Shown here piece after piece: positions 55,925 through 64,000 of a stretch of 64,000 nucleotides of DNA. Position 1 is the stretch's first letter. Every line of letters starts with the position of its first letter. The DNA is from Streptomyces daqingensis (GTDB lineage Bacteria; Actinomycetota; Actinomycetes; Streptomycetales; Streptomycetaceae). Location: positions 51,413 through 115,412 of the forward strand of contig NZ_BMMP01000017.1 of assembly GCF_014645895.1 (NCBI RefSeq). Reading direction: 5' to 3'. Both the position numbers and the translations under genes were made by a program. A model generated the notes under the pieces. The model worked only from the letters and a program-made list of their open reading frames with translations. It did no database searches and was not told the origin of the DNA.

Positions 55925-56294
55925 TGCGCTTCCTCTCGACGGCTAGTGAGGCTCGCTCCATCCATTCATAGACAAATATGACTCATTGCGAACCTAGCCG
56001 AAAGAAAGCGAGAAGCAGATCTAAGTAGTGCTAAATAGGTCAAAAGGTAAAAGACGCCACTCGGGGAAACCCCTCAGTGCGATGCGGGTGAACTGTGTAC
56101 GACTGATCACGTAGAGTGCTGATGGCGGTGGCCGAAGCCCGTAACTCTTTTGGGTGACCGTCGTTGAGTGAGCGGAGAGGCGGTTGGCGAAGTCGGACTC
56201 AGGTACTGATGTCCGTGGAGCGCCGACCGCACAGGTGACGATTCGTAACAGCCTGGAGGCTCAAGGTGACGCGCATCAGCTGCGGAGGGCGTTC
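55925..56294. other. 370-nt whiD-bldM divergent regulatory region
   Basis: The first 120 nt or so (about 55960-56060) are strikingly A/T-rich for this genome (for example AAGTAGTGCTAAATAGG). A TAGAGT box at 56112-56117 may be a second, vegetative-type -10 for bldM, and the BldN-type promoter is nearer the gene. An in-frame N-terminal extension of bldM into this region (to 56184) is not conserved. Confidence 0.7.
56140..56167 (+). promoter_or_regulatory. BldN (ECF sigma)-type promoter of bldM
   Basis: CGTAAC at 56140-56145, exactly 16 nt, then CGTTGA at 56162-56167. This is the published BldN promoter pattern, and bldM is a known BldN target in Streptomyces. The predicted start near 56175 gives a leader of about 120 nt. 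Confidence 0.85.
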
Positions 56295-56906
56295 ATGACA
56301 TCCGTCCTCGTCTGTGACGATTCCCCGCTTGCCCGGGAGGCGCTCCGCCGCGCGGTCGCGACCGTGCCCGGCGTCGAGCGTGTGACGACGGCGGCCAACG
56401 GCGAGGAAGTCCTCCGTCGCTGGGGCGCCGACCGGTCCGACCTCATCCTCATGGACGTGCGCATGCCCGGCCTTGGCGGAGTCGAGACCGTCCGGCGGCT
56501 GCTGTCCGCCGACCCCGGTGCCCGCATCATCATGCTGACCGTGGCCGAGGACCTCGACGGGGTGGCGCTCGCGGTGGCGGCGGGCGCCCGCGGATACCTG
56601 CACAAGGACGCCTCGCGCGCCGAGTTGAGGGCCACGGTCACGCAGGCCCTGGCGGACCCGACCTGGCGACTGGCGCCGCGGCGGCTGCGCTCGGCCGAGA
56701 TGGGCGCCGCCCCGACACTCACAGCGCGTGAGATCCAGGTGCTGGAAGGCATGAGCCACGGACGCTCCAACGCCGAGATCGGCCGTGAGCTGTTCCTCTC
56801 GGAGGACACCGTCAAGACACACGCCCGCCGGCTCTTCAAGAAGCTCGGTGCCTCGGACCGCGCTCACGCGGTGGCCCTCGGGTTCCGATGGGGACTCGTT
56901 CGATAA
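56295..56906 (+). CDS. bldM: developmental response regulator BldM
   Basis: 203 residues. Orphan response regulator that controls aerial growth and, with WhiI, sporulation genes in Streptomyces. Receiver domain at 1-120 with acidic pocket D8, D9 and phosphoacceptor-site D54; LuxR-type helix-turn-helix at about 137-200 (LTAREIQVLEGMSHGRSNAEI). The protein is almost unchanged from the one I know in S. coelicolor, including length. ATG 56295 has GGAGGG 5 nt upstream. An 8-bp hairpin (56971-56991) follows. Confidence 0.96.
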   Translation: MTSVLVCDDSPLAREALRRAVATVPGVERVTTAANGEEVLRRWGADRSDLILMDVRMPGLGGVETVRRLLSADPGARIIMLTVAEDLDGVALAVAAGARGYLHKDASRAELRATVTQALADPTWRLAPRRLRSAEMGAAPTLTAREIQVLEGMSHGRSNAEIGRELFLSEDTVKTHARRLFKKLGASDRAHAVALGFRWGLVR

Positions 56907-56970
56907 CTCACGTTCGCCAACTGCCCGCCCGTCCCCGCCTGGGAGAACTCCGCGACACCCGAGTCATGGG

Positions 56971-56991
56971 CCGCCCTCAGGGGGAGGGCGG
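56971..56991 (+). terminator. candidate bldM terminator
   Basis: CCGCCCTC/GAGGGCGG 8-bp stem with a 5-nt loop, 65 nt after bldM. Confidence 0.55.
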
Positions 56992-57089
56992 GGCGGCGTA
57001 AGCGGTTCGGTAATCTCGCGAGTGCCGCATGCTTGGAGTATGGAGTTCCTCGGGACCGGCGGGTCAGGCGTGAGGGGAGGGCGCGGGAG

Positions 57090-57764
57090 ATGAGGGCCAC
57101 TGCCCCTGCTCATAACGCTTCGGTGCACAACTACGGACGCGGTACGACTGAATCTGTGGCGCCAGTGCACCATGGACCGATGCGCGACGACGGGCACGAC
57201 GACACCGCAGTCGTGAGTGCACTCGTACGGCGTGCGGCCGAAGGTGACGAGCAGGCCACGCACGACCTCCTCGCCCGGGTGCATCCACTCGCCCTGCGGT
57301 ACTGCCGGAGGCGGCTGACCAGGCTTCCGGGTGACGCTCGCCACTTCGTGGACGACCTCGCACAGGAGGTCTGCATCGCCGTGCTCTGCGCCCTGCCGCG
57401 CTACCGCGACACAGGCAAGCCCTTCGAGGCCTTCGTCGTCGCCATCGCCCAGCACAAGGTCGCCGACCTTCAGCGCGCGGCGATGCGCGGTCCGGGCAGC
57501 ACGGCGGTGCCCTCGGACGAGATGCCCGAGCAGCCCGACGACTCACTGGGTCCCGAGGAGCGCGCCCTGCTGAGCAGCGACGCCGCCTGGGCCAAGAAGC
57601 TGCTCGCCAACCTGCCCCAGCACCAGCGCGAACTGGTGCTGCTCCGGGTGGCCGTCGGCCTCACCGCGGAGGAGACCGGGGAGATGCTCGGGATGTCGCC
57701 GGGCGCCGTCCGCGTCGCGCAGCACAGGGCCCTGAGCAGGCTGAGGGCTCTGGCAGAGCAGTAG
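57090..57764 (+). CDS. shbA: sigma factor ShbA (SigD-like)
   Basis: 224 residues. Sigma-70 family, ECF size, with region 2 (RYCRRRLTRLPGDARHFVDDLAQEV) and region 4 (ELVLLRVAVGLTAEETGEMLG). The orthologue in S. griseus drives transcription of hrdB, the principal sigma gene; mycobacterial SigD holds the same place beside guaB and whiB3. ATG 57090 (MRATAPAHNASVHN) has GGGAGG about 10 nt upstream; ATG 57180 is an alternative. No anti-sigma gene is adjacent. Confidence 0.88.
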   Translation: MRATAPAHNASVHNYGRGTTESVAPVHHGPMRDDGHDDTAVVSALVRRAAEGDEQATHDLLARVHPLALRYCRRRLTRLPGDARHFVDDLAQEVCIAVLCALPRYRDTGKPFEAFVVAIAQHKVADLQRAAMRGPGSTAVPSDEMPEQPDDSLGPEERALLSSDAAWAKKLLANLPQHQRELVLLRVAVGLTAEETGEMLGMSPGAVRVAQHRALSRLRALAEQ

Positions 57765-57817
57765 TCCCGGGCCGTTTAGCATGGACGTTCAGCCTGGGCA
57801 AGCATGGGAAAGGTGTC

Positions 57818-59335
57818 ATGACAGCGAACGACGGAGTCGGAGCCGAGGCCGGAGTGCCTGCCAAATTCGCGATGCTCGGGCTGACCTACGACGACGTGCT
57901 GCTGCTGCCGGGCGAGTCCGACATGGCTCCCGGTGAGATCGATACCGCCTCGTACGTCTCGCGCAACGTCAAGGTGAACGTGCCGCTGCTCTCGGCGGCG
58001 ATGGACAAGGTGACCGAGGCGCGGATGGCCATCGCCATGGCCCGGCAGGGCGGCGTCGGCGTCCTCCACCGCAACCTTTCCGTGGAGGACCAGGCCGCGC
58101 AGGTGGACCGGGTCAAGCGCTCCGAGTCCGGCATGGTCACCGACCCGATCACGATCCGTCCGGACGCGACGCTGGGCGACGCGGACGTGCTGTGCGGCCG
58201 CTTCCGCATCAGCGGCGTGCCGGTGACGGACGCGGCGGGGAAGCTGCTCGGCATCGTCACCAACCGCGACATGGCTTTCGAGGCCGACCGCGAGCGCCAG
58301 GTGCGCGAGGTCATGACGCCGATGCCGCTGGTCACGGGCAGGGTCGGCATCTCCCGCAACGAGGCGATGGAGCTGCTGCGCAGGCACAAGATCGAGAAGC
58401 TGCCGCTCGTCGACGACGGCGGTGTGCTCAAGGGCCTCATCACCGTCAAGGACTTCGTGAAGGCCGAGCAGTATCCGCAGGCAGCCAAGGACGGTGAGGG
58501 CAGGCTCGTCGTCGGTGCGGCGGTGGGCGTCGCCGGTGACGCGTACGAGCGGGCGCAGGCGCTCGTCGAGGCGGGCGTGGACTTCGTCGTCGTCGACACG
58601 GCTCACGGTCATTCGAGGCTCGTCGGCGACATGGTCGCCAAGATCAAGTCGAACTCGTCGGTCGACGTCGTCGGCGGCAACGTCGCCACCCGGGAAGGCG
58701 CGCAGACGCTCATCGACGCGGGGGTCGACGGGATCAAGGTCGGCGTCGGGCCCGGTTCGATCTGCACGACGCGCGTCGTGGCCGGCATCGGCGTTCCGCA
58801 GGTCACGGCGATCTACGAGGCGTCCCTCGCGGCGAAGGAGGCCGGCGTCCCCGTCATCGGCGACGGCGGCCTGCAGTACAGCGGCGACATCGCCAAGGCC
58901 CTGGTGGCCGGCGCCGACACCGTGATGCTCGGTTCCCTGCTGGCGGGCTGCGAAGAGTCCCCGGGCGAGCTGCTGTTCATCAACGGCAAGCAGTTCAAGT
59001 CCTACCGGGGCATGGGGTCGCTGGGCGCCATGCAGTCGCGGGGCGAGACCAAGTCGTACTCCAAGGACCGCTACTTCCAGGAGGAAGTCAGCGGGGACGA
59101 CAAGCTCATCCCCGAGGGCGTCGAGGGGCAGGTCCCCTACCGTGGTCCGCTGGGAGCGGTCGTGCACCAACTGGTCGGCGGGCTCAAGCAGTCGATGTTC
59201 TACGTGGGCGGACGCAGCGTCCCGGAACTCAAGGCGCGCGGGCAGTTCGTACGCATCACCTCGGCGGGTCTGAAGGAGAGCCACCCGCACGACGTGCAGA
59301 TGACGACCGAGGCGCCGAACTACTCACGGCGCTGA
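57818..59335 (+). CDS. guaB: IMP dehydrogenase
   Basis: 505 residues. Oxidises IMP to XMP, the first committed step of GMP synthesis. Catalytic Cys316 in GVGPGSICTTR; a pair of CBS domains is inserted at about 115-225 (VLCGRFRISGVPVTDA; MTPMPLVTG). Flap motifs GSLLAG and RGMGSLGAM are intact. ATG start with AAAGG upstream; TAGCAT at 57777-57782 may be the -10 of its own promoter. guaB3 follows after 97 nt. Confidence 0.97.
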   Translation: MTANDGVGAEAGVPAKFAMLGLTYDDVLLLPGESDMAPGEIDTASYVSRNVKVNVPLLSAAMDKVTEARMAIAMARQGGVGVLHRNLSVEDQAAQVDRVKRSESGMVTDPITIRPDATLGDADVLCGRFRISGVPVTDAAGKLLGIVTNRDMAFEADRERQVREVMTPMPLVTGRVGISRNEAMELLRRHKIEKLPLVDDGGVLKGLITVKDFVKAEQYPQAAKDGEGRLVVGAAVGVAGDAYERAQALVEAGVDFVVVDTAHGHSRLVGDMVAKIKSNSSVDVVGGNVATREGAQTLIDAGVDGIKVGVGPGSICTTRVVAGIGVPQVTAIYEASLAAKEAGVPVIGDGGLQYSGDIAKALVAGADTVMLGSLLAGCEESPGELLFINGKQFKSYRGMGSLGAMQSRGETKSYSKDRYFQEEVSGDDKLIPEGVEGQVPYRGPLGAVVHQLVGGLKQSMFYVGGRSVPELKARGQFVRITSAGLKESHPHDVQMTTEAPNYSRR

Positions 59336-59432
59336 GCCCCGCCCCTCCCGGCCGGTGCCGCGCGCCGGTCGGTGATACTGGGACGGCAGACCGGAGCGCG
59401 AACCGGAGCACAGGGCGAGAAGGGCTTCACAG

Positions 59433-60542
59433 GTGACTGAGATCGAGATCGGGCGCGGCAAGCGCGGACGGCGGGCGTACGCCTTCGACGACATCGCCGT
59501 GGTGCCGAGCCGCCGCACGCGCGACCCGAAGGAGGTCTCGATCGCCTGGCAGATCGACGCCTACCGCTTCGAACTGCCTTTCCTGGCAGCCCCGATGGAC
59601 TCGGTCGTCTCACCCGCCACCGCGATCCGCATCGGCGAGCTCGGCGGCCTCGGCGTCCTCAACCTCGAAGGCCTGTGGACCCGTTACGAGGACCCGGAGC
59701 CGCTGCTCGAGGAGATCGCGGAGCTGGACGAGCGCACGGCGAACCGCAGGATGCAGGAGATCTACGCGGAGCCGGTCAAGGAAGAGCTGATCGGAGAGCG
59801 GATCAGGGAGGTCCGTGCGGCGGGTGTGGTCACGGCCGCGGCGCTCTCCCCGCAGCGAACCGCCCAGTTCTCGAAGGCCGTTGTCGACGCCGGCGTGGAC
59901 ATCTTCGTCATCCGCGGCACGACCGTCTCCGCGGAGCACGTCTCCTCCGCGGCGGAGCCTCTCAACCTCAAGCAGTTCATCTACGAGCTCGACGTGCCCG
60001 TCATCGTCGGCGGCTGCGCCACCTACACGGCGGCGCTGCACCTGATGCGCACGGGCGCGGCGGGCGTGCTCGTCGGCTTCGGCGGCGGTGCCGCGCACAC
60101 CACGCGGAACGTGCTCGGCATCCAGGTGCCGATGGCGACGGCCGTGGCGGACGTCGCGGCCGCCCGCCGTGACTACCTGGACGAGTCGGGCGGCCGGTAC
60201 GTCCACGTCATCGCGGACGGCGGCGTCGGCTGGTCCGGGGACCTGCCCAAGGCGGTGGCCTGCGGCTCGGACGCCGTGATGATCGGCTCGCCGCTGGCAC
60301 GGGCGACCGACGCCCCCGGGCACGGTCACCACTGGGGCATGGAGGCGGTGCACGAGGACGTGCCGCGTGGGAAGCGCATGAACCTCGGCGCGGTCGGCAC
60401 GACGGAGGAGATCCTGCTCGGGCCGTCGCACACCCCGGACGGGTCGATGAACTTCTTCGGTGCGCTGCGGCGCGCGATGGCGACGACGGGCTACTCGGAG
60501 CTGAAGGAGTTCCAGCGCGTCGAGGTCACCGTCACGCGCTGA
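59433..60542 (+). CDS. guaB3: GuaB3-family IMP dehydrogenase-like protein
   Basis: 369 residues, no CBS domains. A TIM-barrel relative of IMP dehydrogenase and GMP reductase found next to guaB in most actinobacteria. Where GuaB has SICTTR, this protein has AAHTTR, so the catalytic Cys is replaced by His. Other barrel features such as LAAPMDSVVSP and VIADGGVGWSGDLPKAVACG are conserved. The real reaction is not established in this group. GTG start with GAAGGG upstream. Confidence 0.93.
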   Translation: MTEIEIGRGKRGRRAYAFDDIAVVPSRRTRDPKEVSIAWQIDAYRFELPFLAAPMDSVVSPATAIRIGELGGLGVLNLEGLWTRYEDPEPLLEEIAELDERTANRRMQEIYAEPVKEELIGERIREVRAAGVVTAAALSPQRTAQFSKAVVDAGVDIFVIRGTTVSAEHVSSAAEPLNLKQFIYELDVPVIVGGCATYTAALHLMRTGAAGVLVGFGGGAAHTTRNVLGIQVPMATAVADVAAARRDYLDESGGRYVHVIADGGVGWSGDLPKAVACGSDAVMIGSPLARATDAPGHGHHWGMEAVHEDVPRGKRMNLGAVGTTEEILLGPSHTPDGSMNFFGALRRAMATTGYSELKEFQRVEVTVTR

Positions 60543-60563
60543 GGGCCGCCTGCCGTCCGGCGT

Positions 60564-61838
60564 TCACAGCCGGTGCGCCGCACCCGTGGGGCTCGCGCCT
60601 CTTGTGTCGAACAGCAGTTGGGCTTTCGAGGCCAGCCCCTGCAGGTCGTACGTGGTGTGGTGCTGGAGCAGCACCGTCAGGTCGGCCTGCGCCGCCGTCT
60701 CGTACAGCGAATCCGCGCGGGGCACCGGCTGGTCCGCGACCTGCCACTGCATGACGTACGGATCGTGGTAACTCACCTGTGCGCCGAGCTGCTTGAGCAG
60801 GAGAGCGACCTCCCGGGCGGGCGCGCCCTCCTGGTCGGGCAGGTCGGGCTTGTACGTGACGCCGAGCAGCAGTACGCGGGCGCCGCGCGCCGACTTTCCG
60901 TGTTCGTTGAGCAGCGCGGCGGCCCGCTGGCTGACGTAGCGCGGCATGCGGGCGTTGACCTCCTGCGCGAGTTCGACCATGCGCAGCGGATAACCGAGTG
61001 AACGGCTCCGGTAGGCAAGGTAGTTGGGGTCGATCGAGACGCTGTGGCCGCCGACGCCCGGGCCGGGGCGGAACGCCTGGAAGCCGAACGGCTTGGTCTC
61101 CGCGCACCTGATGACGTCCCACAGGTCGACGCCGATGTCGTGGCAGAAGACCGCCATCTCGTTGACGAGGGCGATGTTGACCTGGCGGAAGTTGGTCTCC
61201 AGCAACTGCGCCGCCTCCGCCTCGCGGGGACCCCGGGCGCGTACGACCTTGTCGGCGAGGCGTCCGTAGAAGGCGGCTGCCGCTTCCGTACAGGCCGGGG
61301 TGAGACCGCCGATGACCTTCGGGGTGTTGGCGTACCCGTAGTGGCGGCTGCCCGGGTCGGTGCGGGAGGGGGAGTAGGCGAGATGGAAATCACGTCCCGC
61401 CTGCAGGCCCGAGCCCTCTTCGAGCAGCGGGCGGAGGATTTCCTCCGTACTGCCCGGGTACACCGCCGACTCGAGCACCACCGTCGTGCGGCGACGCAAC
61501 CGGGAGGCGAGCGTGTGAGCGGCAGTACGCACGGCCGACAGATTCAGCGCGCGGTCGGGGCCCAGCGACGTGGGCACGCAGATCAGCGCGGTGCGGACGC
61601 GGCTGAGGACCGCGGGGTCCGTCGTGGCGCGGAAGCCGCGCGCGATCATGCGGCGCAGGTCGGCGGCGGTCAGGGTGCCGTCCGCGGGGGGACGGGCCGC
61701 GTTGAGGTCGGCGACCGTGCGCTCGTCCGGGTCGTAGCCGAGAGTGGCGACGCCTGCGGCGACGGCGGCCTGTGCCACGGGAAGACCCGAATGGCCCAGT
61801 CCGAGGACGGCGAGATCTGCGGGTTTCGCGGCAGACAT
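60564..61838 (-). CDS. nucleotide-sugar dehydrogenase homologue with altered catalytic residues
   Basis: 424 residues, WecC/UDP-sugar 6-dehydrogenase type. N-terminal NAD fold (VLGLGHSGLPVAQAA), the central dimer region (ETNFRQVNIALVNEMAVF) and the C-terminal UDP-binding domain (GARVLLLGVTYKPDLPD) are complete. The catalytic motif GVGGHC reads GVGGHS (Ser266), and the usual SPER reads SPSR (about 156-159), so both the nucleophile Cys and the nearby Glu are missing. It may be inactive or catalyse a different reaction. ATG start; GAGGGGAGC lies 12 nt upstream. Transcribed toward guaB3. Confidence 0.88.
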   Translation of the reverse strand: MSAAKPADLAVLGLGHSGLPVAQAAVAAGVATLGYDPDERTVADLNAARPPADGTLTAADLRRMIARGFRATTDPAVLSRVRTALICVPTSLGPDRALNLSAVRTAAHTLASRLRRRTTVVLESAVYPGSTEEILRPLLEEGSGLQAGRDFHLAYSPSRTDPGSRHYGYANTPKVIGGLTPACTEAAAAFYGRLADKVVRARGPREAEAAQLLETNFRQVNIALVNEMAVFCHDIGVDLWDVIRCAETKPFGFQAFRPGPGVGGHSVSIDPNYLAYRSRSLGYPLRMVELAQEVNARMPRYVSQRAAALLNEHGKSARGARVLLLGVTYKPDLPDQEGAPAREVALLLKQLGAQVSYHDPYVMQWQVADQPVPRADSLYETAAQADLTVLLQHHTTYDLQGLASKAQLLFDTRGASPTGAAHRL

Positions 61839-62107
61839 CCTCTCCCTTGCTCCCCTCGCTCCATTGCTCCGGCCTCGTGGGCGGCCTTCCGAGGAAGGCC
61901 CCGGAGATGGCTGTAGGCGGCGCCTGCGGGCACTGCGCGGCGCTATAGCAAGTTAATCGGCAATATGACGGATATCTGGGATTACCCGCTGAGGGATGCG
62001 GCGCGGCACCGCCGAAGTCATGGAGTTGGAGGACCATCGACATGGGAACACTGCCTACGTTCTGACATCACCACGGACGGGCGACGCACGACCCACAGGA
62101 GGCAGCG

Positions 62108-63814
62108 GTGAGGACGGCGACACTGGGACCGGAACAGCGCGCGCAAGCGCTGGCACAGATGTCTGAACGCGAGCTGGACGTGCTCGTCATCGGAGGCGGC
62201 ATCGTCGGGGCGGGGACGGCGCTGGACGCCGTCACGCGTGGCCTGTCCACGGGCATCGTCGAGGCGAACGACTGGGCGTCCGGCACGTCGAGCCGCTCCA
62301 GCAAGCTGATCCACGGCGGTCTGCGCTATCTGGAGATGCTGGACTTCGCCCTCGTGCGCGAGGCGCTGAAGGAGCGCGGGCTGCTGCTGCAGCGCATCGC
62401 GCCGCATCTGGTGAAGCCCGTTCCGTTCCTCTACCCGCTGCAGCACAAGGGCTGGGAGCGCCTCTACGCCGGTGCGGGCGTGGCCATGTACGACGCGATG
62501 TCCGTCTCCTCCGGGCACGGGCGCGGGCTGCCCACGCACCGGCACCTCTCGCGCCGGCACGCGCTGCGGGTGGCGCCCGCGCTGCGCAAGGACGCACTCG
62601 TCGGCGCCCTGCAGTACTACGACGCGCAGGTCGACGACGCGCGCTACGTCGCGACAGTCGTACGCACGGCCGCCGCCTACGGGGCGCACACCGCGAACCG
62701 CGCGCGCGTCATCGGCTTCCTGCGCGAAGGTGAACGCGTCGTCGGCGCGCGGATCGAGGATCTGGAACAGGGCGGCGAGTACGAGGTGCGGGCCCGTCAG
62801 ATCGTCAACTCCACAGGCGTGTGGACAGACGACACGCAGAGCCTGATCGCCGAGCGCGGGATGTTCCACGTGCGTGCGTCCAAGGGCATCCACCTCGTCG
62901 TACCGAAGGACCGCATCCACTCGCAGAGCGGGCTGATTCTGCGCACCGAGAAGAGCGTCCTTTTCGTCATCCCGTGGGGCCGGCACTGGATCATCGGCAC
63001 CACCGACACCGGCTGGGACCTCGACAAGCGGCACCCCGCGGCCTCCAGCGCCGACATCGACTACCTGCTCGACCACGTCAACTCGGTGCTGGCGGTGCCC
63101 CTCGGGCGCAACGACGTCGAGGGTGTGTACGCGGGGCTGCGTCCGCTCCTGGCCGGCGAGTCGGAGGCGACGAGCAAGCTCTCGCGGGAGCACACCGTCG
63201 CCCACCCGGTGCCGGGCATGGTGGTCGTCGCCGGCGGCAAGTACACGACGTACCGGGTCATGGCCAAGGACGCCGTGGACGAAGCCGTGCACGGTCTGGA
63301 CCACCGGGTCGCGGACTGCGTGACCGAAGAGGTGCCGCTCGTCGGCGCGGAGGGCTACCACGCGCTCTGGAACGCGCGTGCACGCCTCGCCTCACGAACG
63401 GGGCTGCACGTGGCACGGGTCGAGCACCTTCTGAACCGCTACGGCGCGCTGACGGAGGAGCTGCTCGCGCTCATCGCGGACGACCCCAAGCTCGGCGAAC
63501 CGCTGCCGGCTGCCGACGACTACCTCAAGGCGGAGATCGTCTACGCCTGCTCGCACGAGGGCGCACGGCACATCGACGACGTGCTGACCCGTCGCACCAG
63601 GATCTCCATCGAGACGTTCGACAGGGGAACGCGCAGCGCGCGCGAGTGCGCCGAGCTGATGGCGGGCGTCCTCGGCTGGGACGCCGACCAGGTCGACCGC
63701 GAGGTGGAGTACTACGAGAAGCGCGTCGAGGCCGAGCGCGAATCCCAGCGCCAGCCGGACGACTTGACGGCGGACGCGGCCCGGCTCGGAGCACCGGACA
63801 TCGCACCGGTGTGA
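62108..63814 (+). CDS. glpD: glycerol-3-phosphate dehydrogenase (FAD)
   Basis: 568 residues. Membrane-associated flavoenzyme that oxidises glycerol-3-phosphate to dihydroxyacetone phosphate and feeds electrons to quinone. FAD-binding VLVIGGGIVGAG at 25-36, SGTSSRSSKLIHGGLRYLE, and RPLLAGES near the C-terminal part of the catalytic domain; the DAO_C domain follows. The GTG start has AGGAGG about 7 nt upstream. A 269-nt divergent region with an A/T-rich stretch (about 61945-61985) precedes it; no glycerol operon partners are adjacent. Confidence 0.96.
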   Translation: MRTATLGPEQRAQALAQMSERELDVLVIGGGIVGAGTALDAVTRGLSTGIVEANDWASGTSSRSSKLIHGGLRYLEMLDFALVREALKERGLLLQRIAPHLVKPVPFLYPLQHKGWERLYAGAGVAMYDAMSVSSGHGRGLPTHRHLSRRHALRVAPALRKDALVGALQYYDAQVDDARYVATVVRTAAAYGAHTANRARVIGFLREGERVVGARIEDLEQGGEYEVRARQIVNSTGVWTDDTQSLIAERGMFHVRASKGIHLVVPKDRIHSQSGLILRTEKSVLFVIPWGRHWIIGTTDTGWDLDKRHPAASSADIDYLLDHVNSVLAVPLGRNDVEGVYAGLRPLLAGESEATSKLSREHTVAHPVPGMVVVAGGKYTTYRVMAKDAVDEAVHGLDHRVADCVTEEVPLVGAEGYHALWNARARLASRTGLHVARVEHLLNRYGALTEELLALIADDPKLGEPLPAADDYLKAEIVYACSHEGARHIDDVLTRRTRISIETFDRGTRSARECAELMAGVLGWDADQVDREVEYYEKRVEAERESQRQPDDLTADAARLGAPDIAPV

Positions 63815-63833
63815 GGGGCGGGGCGGGCACGCT

Positions 63834-63869
63834 CGGCGGGGGCAGGGCCGGAGGGCTCTGCCCCCGCCG
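63834..63869 (+). terminator. glpD terminator
   Basis: 16-bp stem (63834-63849 paired with 63854-63869, one G-T pair) and a GGAG loop, followed by CCTTGTGTGTG. Starts 20 nt after the glpD stop. Confidence 0.88.
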
Positions 63870-63952
63870 CCTTGTGTGTGACGCGGGGCTAGGCTCCCGG
63901 CGTGTGAAGCCTGGACGGTCCTAAGAGCTCGTCTCATTTGGTCGGCAGTCGG

Positions 63953-63958
63953 TAGCCT
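63953..63958 (+). promoter_or_regulatory. candidate -10 box (TAGCCT) of the transposase gene
   Basis: TAGCCT begins 12 nt before GTG 63965 and there is no Shine-Dalgarno sequence. Confidence 0.4.
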
Positions 63959-63964
63959 GGGGTC

Positions 63965-64000
63965 GTGGGGATCGTGGAGCGCTTGGTGCCGGATGAATTG
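63965..64000 (+). CDS. IS5-family transposase, N-terminal 12 codons only
   Basis: GTG 63965 opens MGIVERLVPDEL, the usual N-terminus of a common streptomycete IS5-family (DDE) transposase; the rest is outside the window. A TAGCCT box starts 12 nt upstream, so the mRNA may be leaderless, as for several host genes here. Confidence 0.6.
   Translation, partial: MGIVERLVPDEL

Larger units (their letters stand above)
63921..64000 (+). mobile_element. left end of an IS5-type insertion sequence (right-truncated by window)
   Basis: The segment from about 63921 (CTAAGAGCTCGTCTCATTTGG) has the look of an IS end followed 40 nt later by a transposase start. The exact boundary and the terminal inverted repeat cannot be fixed because the other end is outside the window. 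Confidence 0.55.

Noticed and set aside
56155..56169. BldD box near bldM (GTGAC-N4-GTTGA)
   Set aside because: The second half does not match GTNAC, and the bases coincide with the BldN-type promoter; not enough to call a BldD site.

Overview
The window is a high-GC actinobacterial housekeeping segment that almost certainly comes from Streptomyces or a close sporulating relative. The evidence is the strong G/C third-position bias, frequent GTG/TTG starts, many -10 boxes of the TAGGCT type, the actinobacterial order rpoBC, str, S10, spc, alpha, rplM-rpsI, glmM, acpS, alr, tsa genes, groESL, and above all the developmental cluster whiD-bldM-shbA-guaB near the right end. No rRNA, tRNA, CRISPR array or prophage was seen.

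Layout. 1-4581: end of rpoB and all of rpoC. 4689-5180: a small DUF1707-type membrane protein. 5222-9884: str operon (rpsL, rpsG, fusA, tuf) with its own promoter and a strong terminator. 10037-10468: panD, the only gene between the str and S10 clusters. 11011-28119: S10, spc and alpha ribosomal protein clusters, carrying secY, adk, map, infA and rpoA. 28198-33647: truA, a membrane protein, an ABC-F ATPase, an acetyltransferase, then rplM-rpsI. 34004-38583: glmM, a small unknown gene, a GlmS-like protein reduced to the glutaminase domain, acpS and the NAD(P)HX repair enzyme. 38716-46682: an acetyltransferase, alr, an alpha/beta hydrolase, and the t6A genes tsaE, tsaB, tsaD with rimI, interrupted by a small ORF behind a possible iron box, a 12-bp repeat cluster and a degenerate L,D-transpeptidase-like protein. 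46775-50228: two paralogous membrane proteins of unknown role. 50259-53766: a methyltransferase divergent from groES-groEL, which carry two CIRCE operators. 53890-55343: SDR and MOSC enzymes. 55616-60542: whiD, bldM, shbA, guaB, guaB3. 60564-63814: a nucleotide-sugar dehydrogenase homologue with altered active-site residues, and glpD. 63921-64000: the left edge of an apparent IS5-type insertion sequence.

How it works together. Most genes serve transcription and translation: RNA polymerase subunits, ribosomal proteins, factors EF-G, EF-Tu and IF1, protein export and N-terminal processing (SecY, Map), tRNA modification (TruA, TsaB/D/E) and folding (GroES/GroEL). Cell-wall and cofactor supply follow (GlmM, Alr, AcpS, PanD). 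The right part joins development (WhiD, BldM), control of the principal sigma factor (ShbA) and purine synthesis (GuaB).

Most unusual points: the isomerase-less GlmS relative; two paralogues sharing an identically spaced C-x5-H-x22-C-x2-C motif and three copies of one extracytoplasmic module; two likely pseudoenzymes; a near-perfect BldN-type promoter before bldM; and a recurring TANNNT box 12-14 nt upstream of start codons that points to many leaderless mRNAs. All functional calls rest on reading the sequence and on remembered family knowledge; no database search was run.
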